Shown here in pieces: positions 49,621 to 61,058 of a DNA stretch of 64,000 nucleotides. Positions within the stretch are counted from its first letter, which is position 1; every line of letters begins with the position of its first letter. The notes under the pieces were generated by a model. That model searched no databases, was not told the DNA's origin, and saw only the letters and a list, made by a program, of their open reading frames with translations. Origin of the DNA: Metopolophium dirhodum (Eukaryota > Arthropoda > Insecta > Hemiptera > Aphididae); contig NC_083560.1 in NCBI RefSeq assembly GCF_019925205.1, positions 150,742,565 to 150,806,564 of the forward strand, written 5' to 3'. The position numbers were made by a program, and so were the translations under genes.

Positions 49621-52600
49621 TTGTTGATAATAAATGAAAATTCGTTTTGTGTAGTATACAAAGGCGGTTCTTCCAAGCCAATTGATATACAGCTGTCAAC
49701 CAGATATTTTGAAAACCACAGACGTCTGTTCTCCTTAAACCATATCAGAATTACCTACATTCATGGAGGTTTTATTTCGTTTCGTCAAAAAATCGAAAAA
49801 TATAAAAACTATTCAAAAATATAGTTTTTTTTTTTTCGCCCTCGTAAACTGCCAACGCAAAAACGTCAGAACGCTATATCTGATAATTTAATAAAGCTAA
49901 CTAAACTATCTTTCTCTGAGTGTAAACAGCAGAACTCTACCTAAAATAGATTAAAAGATATTAGCGGTTCAATACCAATGTTTTAGGAATTATGACAAAA
50001 AAATGTTGATAATTAATGAAAAATCGTTTTGTGAAGTATACAAAGGCGGTTCTTCCAAGCCAATTGATATACAGCTGTCAACCCGATCTTTCGAAAATTA
50101 CAGACGTTTGTTCTACTTAAAGCATATCAGAATAACCTTCATTCATGGAGGTTTTAAGTCGTTTCGTCAGAAAATCGAAAAATATAAAAACTATTCAAAA
50201 ATTTAGTTTTTTTTTCTCGCCCTCATAAACTGGCAACACCACAACGTCAGGACGCTATATCTGATAATTCAATAAAGCTAACTAAACTATCTTTCTCTGA
50301 GTGCAAACAGCAGATCTCTAACTAAAATAGCTTAAATGATATTAACGGTTCAATACCAACGTTTTTCAAGTAATGACTAAAATTGTTGATAATAAATGAA
50401 AATTCGTTTTGTGAAGTATACAAAGGCGGTTCTTCCAAGCCAATTAATATACAGCTGTCAACCTGATATTTCTAAAAACGCAGACGTCTGTTCTACTGAA
50501 ACCATATAAGAATAATCTACATTCATGGAGGTTTTAAGTCGTTTCGTCAAAAAATCGAAAAAAATAAAAACTATTCAAAAATTTAGTTTTTTTCTTCTTG
50601 CCCTGGTAAACTGGCAACACCACAACGTCAGGACGCTATATCTGATAATTTAATAAATCTAAGTAAACTATCTTTCTCTGAGTGTAAACAGCAGATCTCT
50701 AACTAAAATAGCTTAAAAGATATTAACGGTTCAATACCAACGTTTTTCAAGTTATGACTAAAATTGTTGATAATAAATGAAAATTCGTTTTGTGTAGTAT
50801 ACAAAGGCGGTTCTTCCAAGCCAATTGATATACAGCTGTCAACCAGATATTTCGAAAACCACAGACGTCTGTTCTACTTAAACCATATCAGAATAACCTA
50901 CATTCATGGAGGTTTTAAGTCGTTTCGTCAAAAAATCGAAAAATATAAAAACTATTCAAAAATATAGTTTTTTTTTTTTTCGCCCTCGTAAACTGCCAAC
51001 GCAAAAACGTCAGAACGCTATATCTGATAATTGAATAAAGCTAACTAAACTATCTTTCTCTGAGTGTAAACAGCAGAACTCTACCTAAAATAGATTTAAA
51101 GATATTAGCGGTTCAATACCAATGTTTTAGGAATTATGACAAAAAAATGTTGATAATTAATGAAAAATCGTTTTGTGAAGTATACAAAGGCGGTTCTTCC
51201 AAGCCAATTGATATACAGCTGTCAACCCGATCTTTCGAAAATTACAGACGTTTGTTCTACTTAAAGCATATCAGAATAACCTTCATTCATGGAGGTTTTA
51301 AGTCGTTTCGTCAGAAAATCGAAAAATATAAAAACTATTCAAAAATTTAGTTTTTTTTTCTCGCCCTCATAAACTGGCAACACCACAACGTCAGGACGCT
51401 ATATCTGATAATTCAATAAAGCTAACTAAACTATCTTTCTCTGAGTGCAAACAGCAGATCTCTAACTAAAATAGCTTAAATGATATTAACGGTTCAATAC
51501 CAACGTTTTTCAAGTAATGACTAAAATTGTTGATAATAAATGAAAATTCGTTTTGTGAAGTATACAAAGGCGGTTCTTCCAAGCCAATTAATATACAGCT
51601 GTCAACCTGATATTTCTAAAAACGCAGACGTCTGTTCTACTGAAACCATATAAGAATAATCTACATTCATGGAGGTTTTAAGTCGTTTCGTCAAAAAATC
51701 GAAAAATATAAAAACTATTCAAAAATTTAGTTTTTTTCTTTTCGCCCTCGTAAGCTGGCAAAACCACAACGTCAGAACGCTTTATCTGAAATTGTAAAGA
51801 AGCTGCACAAATTATCTATCTCTGAGTGCAAACAGCAGAACTCTACCTAAAATAGCTTAAAAGATATTAGCGGTTGAATACCAATGTTTTAGGAATTATG
51901 ACAAAAAATTGTTGATAATAAATGAAAATTCGTTTTGTGTAGTATACAAAGGCGGTTCATCCAAGCCAATTGATATACAGCTGTCAACCAGATATTTCGA
52001 AAACCACAGACGTCTGTTCTACTTAAACCATATCAGAATAACCTACATTCATGGAGGTTTTAAGTCGTTTCGTCAAAAAATCGAAAAATATTAAAACTAT
52101 TCAAAAATATAGTTTTTTTTTTTTCGCCCTCGTAAACTGCCAACGCAAAAACGTCAGAACGCTATATCTGATAATTTAATAAAGCTAACTAAACTATCTT
52201 TCTCTGAGTGTAAACAGCAGAACTCTACCTAAAATAGATTAAAAGATATTAGCGGTTCAATACCAATGTTTTAGGAATTATGACAAAAAAATGTTGATAA
52301 TTAATGAAAAATCGTTTTGTGAAGTATACAAAGGCGGTTCTTCCAAGCCAATTAATATACAGCTGTCAACCTGATATTTCTAAAAACGCAGACGTCTGTT
52401 CTACTGAAACCATATAAGAATAATCTACATTCATGGAGGTTTTAAGTCGTTTCGTCAAAAAATCGAAAAAAATAAAAACTATTCAAAAATTTAGTTTTTT
52501 TCTTCTTGCCCTGGTAAACTGGCAACACCACAACGTCAGGACGCTATATCTGATAATTTAATAAATCTAAGTAAACTATCTTTCTCTGAGTGTAAACAGC

Positions 52601-55600
52601 AGATCTCTAACTAAAATAGCTTAAAAGATATTAACGGTTCAATACCAACGTTTTTCAAGTTATGACTAAAATTGTTGATAATAAATGAAAATTCGTTTTG
52701 TGTAGTATACAAAGGCGGTTCTTCCAAGCCAATTGATATACAGCTGTCAACCAGATATTTCGAAAACCACAGACGTCTGTTCTACTTAAACCATATCAGA
52801 ATAACCTACATTCATGGAGGTTTTAAGTCGTTTCGTCAAAAAATCGAAAAATATAAAAACTATTCAAAAATATAGTTTTTTTTTTTTCGCCCTCGTAAAC
52901 TGCCAACGCAAAAACGTCAGAACGCTATATCTGATAATTGAATAAAGCTAACTAAACTATCTTTCTCTGAGTGTAAACAGCAGAACTCTACCTAAAATAG
53001 ATTTAAAGATATTAGCGGTTCAATACCAATGTTTTAGGAATTATGACAAAAAAATGTTGATAATTAATGAAAAATCGTTTTGTGAAGTATACAAAGGCGG
53101 TTCTTCCAAGCCAATTGATATACAGCTGTCAACCCGATCTTTCGAAAATTACAGACGTTTGTTCTACTTAAAGCATATCAGAATAACCTTCATTCATGGT
53201 GGTTTTAAGTCGTTTCGTCAGAAAATCGAAAAATATAAAAACTATTCAAAAATTTAGTTTTTTTTTCTCGCCCTCATAAACTGGCAACACCACAACGTCA
53301 GGACGCTATATCTGATAATTCAATAAAGCTAACTAAACTATCTTTCTCTGAGTGCAAACAGCAGATCTCTAACTAAAATAGCTTAAATGATATTAACGGT
53401 TCAATACCAACGTTTTTCAAGTAATGACTAAAATTGTTGATAATAAATGAAAATTCGTTTTGTGAAGTATACAAAGGCGGTTCTTCCAAGCCAATTAATA
53501 TACAGCTGTCAACCTGATATTTCTAAAAACGCAGACGTCTGTTCTACTGAAACCATATAAGAATAATCTACATTCATGGAGGTTTTAAGTCGTTTCGTCA
53601 AAATATCGAAAAATATAAAAACTATTCAAAAATTTAGTTTTTTTCTTTTCGCCCTCGTAAGCTGGCAAAACCACAACGTCAGAACGCTTTATCTGAAATT
53701 GTAAAGAAGCTGCACAAATTATCTATCTCTGAGTGCAAACAGCAGAACTCTACCTAAAATAGCTTAAAAGATATTAGCGGTTGAATACCAATGTTTTAGG
53801 AATTATGACAAAAAATTGTTGATAATAAATGAAAATTCGTTTTGTGTAGTATACAAAGGCGGTTCATCCAAGCCAATTGATATACAGCTGTCAACCAGAT
53901 ATTTCGAAAACCACAGACGTCTGTTCTACTTAAACCATATCAGAATAACCTACATTCATGGAGGTTTTAAGTCGTTTCGTCAAAAAATCGAAAAATATAA
54001 AAACTATTCAAAAATATAGTTTTTTTTTTTTCGCCCTCGTAAACTGCCAACGCAAAAACGTCAGAACGCTATATCTGATAATTTAATAAAGCTAACTAAA
54101 CTATCTTTCTCTGAGTGTAAACAGCAGAACTCTACCTAAAATAGATTAAAAGATATTAGCGGTTCAATACCAATGTTTTAGGAATTATGACAAAAAAATG
54201 TTGATAATTAATGAAAAATCGTTTTGTGAAGTATACAAAGGCGGTTCTTCCAAGCCAATTAATATACAGCTGTCAACCTGATATTTCTAAAAACGCAGAC
54301 GTCTGTTCTACTGAAACCATATAAGAATAATCTACATTCATGGAGGTTTTAAGTCGTTTCGTCAAAAAATCGAAAAAAATAAAAACTATTCAAAAATTTA
54401 GTTTTTTTCTTCTTGCCCTGGTAAACTGGCAACACCACAACGTCAGGACGCTATATCTGATAATTTAATAAATCTAAGTAAACTATCTTTCTCTGAGTGT
54501 AAACAGCAGATCTCTAACTAAAATAGCTTAAAAGATATTAACGGTTCAATACCAACGTTTTTCAAGTTATGACTAAAATTGTTGATAATAAATGAAAATT
54601 CGTTTTGTGTAGTATACAAAGGCGGTTCTTCCAAGCCAATTGATATACAGCTGTCAACCAGATATTTCGAAAACCACAGACGTCTGTTCTACTTAAACCA
54701 TATCAGAATAACCTACATTCATGGAGGTTTTAAGTCGTTTCGTCAAAAAATCGAAAAATATAAAAACTATTCAAAAATATAGTTTTTTTTTTTTCGCCCT
54801 CGTAAACTGCCAACGCAAAAACGTCAGAACGCTATATCTGATAATTGAATAAAGCTAACTAAACTATCTTTCTCTGAGTGTAAACAGCAGAACTCTACCT
54901 AAAATAGATTTAAAGATATTAGCGGTTCAATACCAATGTTTTAGGAATTATGACAAAAAAATGTTGATAATTAATGAATAATCGTTTTGTGAAGTATACA
55001 AAGGCGGTTCTTCCAAGCCAATTGATATACAGCTGTCAACCCGATCTTTCGAAAATTACAGACGTTTGTTCTACTTAAAGCATATCAGAATAACCTTCAT
55101 TCATGGAGGTTTTAAGTCGTTTCGTCAGAAAATCGAAAAATATAAAAACTATTCAAAAATTTAGTTTTTTTTTCTCGCCCTCATAAACTGGCAACACCAC
55201 AACGTCAGGACGCTATATCTGATAATTCAATAAAGCTAACTAAACTATCTTTCTCTGAGTGCAAACAGCAGATCTCTAACTAAAATAGCTTAAATGATAT
55301 TAACGGTTCAATACCAACGTTTTTCAAGTAATGACTAAAATTGTTGATAATAAATGAAAATTCGTTTTGTGAAGTATACAAAGGCGGTTCTTCCAAGCCA
55401 ATTAATATACAGCTGTCAACCTGATATTTCTAAAAACGCAGACGTCTGTTCTACTGAAACCATATAAGAATAATCTACATTCATGGAGGTTTTAAGTCGT
55501 TTCGTCAAAAAATCGAAAAAAATAAAAACTATTCAAAAATTTAGTTTTTTTCTTCTTGCCCTGGTAAACTGGCAACACCACAACGTCAGGACGCTATATC

Positions 55601-57451
55601 TGATAATTTAATAAATCTAAGTAAACTATCTTTCTCTGAGTGTAAACAGCAGATCTCTAACTAAAATAGCTTAAAAGATATTAACGGTTCAATACCAACG
55701 TTTTTCAAGTTATGACTAAAATTGTTGATAATAAATGAAAATTCGTTTTGTGTAGTATACAAAGGCGGTTCTTCCAAGATAATTGATATACAGCTGTCAA
55801 CCAGATATTTCGAAAACCACAGACGTCTGTTCTACTTAAACCATATCAGAATAACCTACATTCATGGAGGTTTTAAGTCGTTTCGTCAAAAAATCGAAAA
55901 ATATAAAAACTATTCAAAAATATAGTTTTTTTTTTTTCGCCCTCGTAAACTGCCAACGCAAAAACGTCAGAACGCTATATCTGATAATTGAATAAAGCTA
56001 ACTAAACTATCTTTCTCTGAGTGTAAACAGCAGAACTCTACCTAAAATAGATTTAAAGATATTAGCGGTTCAATACCAATGTTTTAGGAATTATGACAAA
56101 AAAATGTTGATAATTAATGAAAAATCGTTTTGTGAAGTATACAAAGGCGGTTCTTCCAAGCCAATTGATATACAGCTGTCAACCCGATCTTTCGAAAATT
56201 ACAGACGTTTGTTCTACTTAAAGCATATCAGAATAACCTTCATTCATGGAGGTTTTTAGTCGTTTCGTCAGAAAATCGAAAAATATAAAAACTATTCAAA
56301 AATTTAGTTTTTTTTTCTCGCCCTCATAAACTGGCAACACCACAACGTCAGGACGCTATATCTGATAATTCAATAAAGCTAACTAAACTATCTTTCTCTG
56401 AGTGCAAACAGCAGATCTCTAACTAAAATAGCTTAAATGATATTAACGGTTCAATACCAACGTTTTTCAAGTAATGACTAAAATTGTTGATAATAAATGA
56501 AAATTCGTTTTGTGAAGTATACAAAGGCGGTTCTTCCAAGCCAATTAATATACAGCTGTCAACCTGATATTTCTAAAAACGCAGACGTCTGTTCTACTGA
56601 AACCATATAAGAATAATCTACATTCATGGAGGTTTTAAGTCGTTTCGTCAAAAAATCGAAAAATATAAAAACTATTCAAAAATTTAGTTTTTTTCTTTTC
56701 GCCCTCGTAAGCTGGCAAAACCACAACGTCAGAACGCTTTATCTGAAATTGTAAAGAAGCTGCACAAATTATCTATCTCTGAGTGCAAACAGCAGAACTC
56801 TACCTAAAATAGCTTAAAAGATATTAGCGGTTGAATACCAATGTTTTAGGAATTATGACAAAAAATTGTTGATAATAAATGAAAATTCGTTTTGTGTAGT
56901 ATACAAAGGCGGTTCATCCAAGCCAATTGATATACAGCTGTCAACCAGATATTTCGAAAACCACAGACGTCTGTTCTACTTAAACCATATCAGAATAACC
57001 TACATTCATGGAGGTTTTAAGTCGTTTCGTCAAAAAATCGAAAAATATAAAAACTATTCAAAAATATAGTTTTTTTTTTTTCGCCCTCGTAAACTGCCAA
57101 CGCAAAAACGTCAGAACGCTATATCTGATAATTTAATAAAGCTAACTAAACTATCTTTCTCTGAGTGTAAACAGCAGAACTCTACCTAAAATAGATTAAA
57201 AGATATTAGCGGTTCAATACCAATGTTTTAGGAATTATGACAAAAAAATGTTGATAATTAATGAAAAATCGTTTTGTGAAGTATACAAAGGCGGTTCTTC
57301 CAAGCCAATTGATATACAGCTGTCAACCCGATCTTTCGAAAATTACAGACGTTTGTTCTACTTAAAGCATATCAGAATAACCTTCATTCATGGAGGTTTT
57401 AAGTCGTTTCGTCAGAAAATCGAAAAATATAAAAACTATTCAAAAATTTAG
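49621..57451. repeat. Satellite sub-block, 1,907-bp pentamer higher-order repeat
   Basis: Frames of one class start at 50764, 51909, 52672, 53816, 54579, 55722 and 56866, spaced alternately about 1,144 and 763 bases (three plus two monomers). The second class starts at 51147, 53054 and 54961, 1,907 apart. The last two steps are 1,143-1,144, so the pentamer decays into trimers at the right. Confidence 0.8.
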
Positions 57452-60400
57452 TTTTTTTCTTCTCGCCCTGGTAAACTGGCAACACCACAACGTCAGGACG
57501 CTATATCTGAAAATTTAATAAAGCTAAGTAAACTATCTTTCTCTGAGTGTAAACAGCAGATCTCTAACTAAATTAGCTTAAAAGATATTAACGGTTCAAT
57601 ACCAACGTTTTTCAAGTTATGACTAAAATTGTTGATAATAAATGAAAATTCGTTTTGAGAAGTATACAAAGGCGGTTCTTCCAAGCCAATTGATATACAG
57701 CTGTCAACCCGATATTTCGAAAACCACAGATGTCTGTTCTACTTAAACCATATCAGAATTACCTACATTCATGGAGGTTTTAAGTCGTTTCCTCAAAAAA
57801 TCGAAAAATATAAAAACTATTCAAAAATTTAGTTTTTTTCTTCTTGCCCTGGTAAACTGGCAACACCACAACGTCAGGACGCTATATCTGATAATTTAAT
57901 AAAGCTAAGTAAACTATCTTTCTCTGAGTGTAAACAGCAGAACTCTACCTAAAATAGCTTAAAAGATATTAGCGGTTCAATACCAATGTTTTAGGAATTA
58001 TGACAAAAAAATGTTGATAATTAATGAAAAATCGTTTTATGAAGTATACAAAGGCGGTTCTTCCAAGCCAATTGATATACAGCTGTCAACCCGATATTTC
58101 TAAAAACACAGACGTTTGTTCTAATGAAACCATATCAGAATTACCTACATTCATGGAGGTTTTAAGGCGTTTCGTCAAAAAATCGAAAAATATAAAAACT
58201 ATTCAAAAATTTAGTTTTTTTCTTTTCGCCCTGGTAAACTGGCAACACCACAACGTCAGGACGCTATATCTGATAATTTAATAAAGCTAAGTAAACTATC
58301 TTTCTCTGAGTGTAAACAGCAGATCTCTAACTAAAATAGCTTAAAAGATATTAACGGTTCAATACCAACGTTTTTCAAGTTATGACTTAAATTGTTGATA
58401 ATAAATGAAAATTCGTTTTGTGTAGTATACAAAGGCGGTTCTTCCAAGCCAATTGATATACAGCTGTCAACCAGATATTTTGAAAACCACAGACGTCTGT
58501 TCTACTTAAACCATATCAGAATTACCTACATTCATGGAGGTTTTATTTCGTTTCGTCAAAAAATCGAAAAATATAAAAACTATTCAAAAATATAGTTTTT
58601 TTTTTTCGCCCTCGTAAACTGCCAACGCAAAAACGTCAGAACGCTATATCTGATAATTTAATAAAGCTAACTAAACTATCTTTCTCTGAGTGTAAACAGC
58701 AGAACTCTACCTAAAATAGATTAAAAGATATTAGCGGTTCAATACCAATGTTTTAGGAATTATGACAAAAAAATGTTGATAATTAATGAAAAATCGTTTT
58801 GTGAAGTATACAAAGGCGGTTCTTCCAAGCCAATTGATATACAGATGTCAACCCGATATTTCGAAAACCACAGACGTCTGTTCTACTTAAAGCATATCAG
58901 AATAACCTTCATTCATGGAGGTTTTAAGTCGTTTCGTCAGAAAATCGAAAAATATAAAAACTATTCAAAAATTTAGTTTTTTTCTTCTCGCCCTGGTAAA
59001 CTGGCAACACCACAACGTCAGGACGCTATATCTGAAAATTTAATAAAGCTAAGTAAACTATCTTTCTCTGAGTGTAAACAGCAGATCTCTAACTAAAATA
59101 GCTTAAAAGATATTAACGGTTCAATACCAACGTTTTTCAAGTTATGACTAAAATTGTTGATAATAAATGAAAATTCGTTTTGTGAAGTATACAAAGGCGG
59201 TTCTTCCAAGCCAATTGATATACAGCTGTCAACCCGATATTTCTAAAAACACAGACGTTTGTTCTAATGAAACCATATCAGAATTACCTACATTCATGGA
59301 GGTTTTAAGGCGTTTCGTCAAAAAATCGAAAAATATAAAAACTATTCAAAAATTTAGTTTTTTTCTTTTCGCCCTGGTAAACTGGCAACACCACAACGTC
59401 AGGACGCTATATCTGATAATTTAATAAAGCTAAGTAAACTATCTTTCTCTGAGTGTAAACAGCAGATCTCTAACTAAAATAGCTTAAAAGATATTAACGG
59501 TTCAATACCAACGTTTTTCAAGTTATGACTTAAATTGTTGATAATAAATGAAAATTCGTTTTGTGTAGTATACAAAGGCGGTTCTTCCAAGCCAATTGAT
59601 ATACAGCTGTCAACCAGATATTTTGAAAACCACAGACGTCTGTTCTACTTAAACCATATCAGAATTACCTACATTCATGGAGGTTTTATTTCGTTTCGTC
59701 AAAAAATCGAAAAATATAAAAACTATTCAAAAATATAGTTTTTTTTTTTCGCCCTCGTAAACTGCCAACGCAAAAACGTCAGAACGCTATATCTGATAAT
59801 TTAATAAAGCTAACTAAACTATCTTTCTCTGAGTGTTAACAGCAGAACTCTACCTAAAATAGATTAAAAGATATTAGCGGTTCAATACCAATGTTTTAGG
59901 AATTATGACAAAAAAATGTTGATAATTAATGAAAAATCGTTTTGTGAAGTATACAAAGGCGGTTCTTCCAAGCCAATTGATATACAGATGTCAACCCGAT
60001 ATTTCGAAAACCACAGACGTCTGTTCTACTTAAAGCATATCAGAATAACCTTCATTCATGGAGGTTTTAAGTCGTTTCGTCAGAAAATCGAAAAATATAA
60101 AAACTATTCAAAAATTTAGTTTTTTTCTTCTCGCCCTGGTAAACTGGCAACACCACAACGTCAGGACGCTATATCTGAAAATTTAATAAAGCTAAGTAAA
60201 CTATCTTTCTCTGAGTGTAAACAGCAGATCTCTAACTAAAATAGCTTAAAAGATATTAACGGTTCAATACCAACGTTTTTCAAGTTATGACTAAAATTGT
60301 TGATAATAAATGAAAATTCGTTTTGTGAAGTATACAAAGGCGGTTCTTCCAAGCCAATTGATATACAGCTGTCAACCCGATATTTCTAAAAACACAGACG

Positions 60401-61058
60401 TCTGTTCTAATGAAACCATATCAGAATTACCTACATTCATGGAGGTTTTAAGTCGTTTCGTCAAAAAATCGAAAAATATAAAAACTATTCAAAAAATTAG
60501 TTTTTTTCTTTTCGCCCTGGTAAACTGGCAACACCACAACGTCAGGACGCTATATCTGATAATTTAATAAATCTAAGTAAATTATCTTTCTCTGAGTGTA
60601 AACAGCAGATCTCTAACTAAAATAGCTTAAAAGATATTAACGGTTCAATACCAACGTTTTTCAAGTTATGACTAAAATTGTTGATAATAAATGAAAATTC
60701 GTTTTGTGAAGTATACAAAGGCGGTTCATCCAAGCCAATTGATATACAGCTGTCAACCCGATATTTCTAAAAACACAGACGTCTGTTCTAATGAAACCAT
60801 ATCAGAATAACCTTCATTAATGGAGGTTTTAAGTCGTTTCGTCAAAAAATCGAAAAAAATAAAAACTATTCAAAAATTTGGTTTTTTTCTTCTTGCCCTG
60901 GTAAACTGGCAACACCACAACGTCAGGACGCTATATCTGATAATTTAATAAAGCTAAGTAAACTATCTTTCTCTGAGTGTAAACAGCAGATCTCTAACTA
61001 AAATAGCTTAAAAGATATTAACGGTTCAATACCAACGTTTTTCAAGTAATGACTTAAA
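57452..61058. repeat. Satellite sub-block, 1,143-bp trimer repeat
   Basis: Matching variants start at 58024, 59167 and 60310, at 58392 and 59535, and at 58773 and 59916, all 1,143 apart. The same variants occur at 43916-44868 and 48110-48681, so this sub-block derives from the 4,194-bp duplication zone. Confidence 0.8.
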
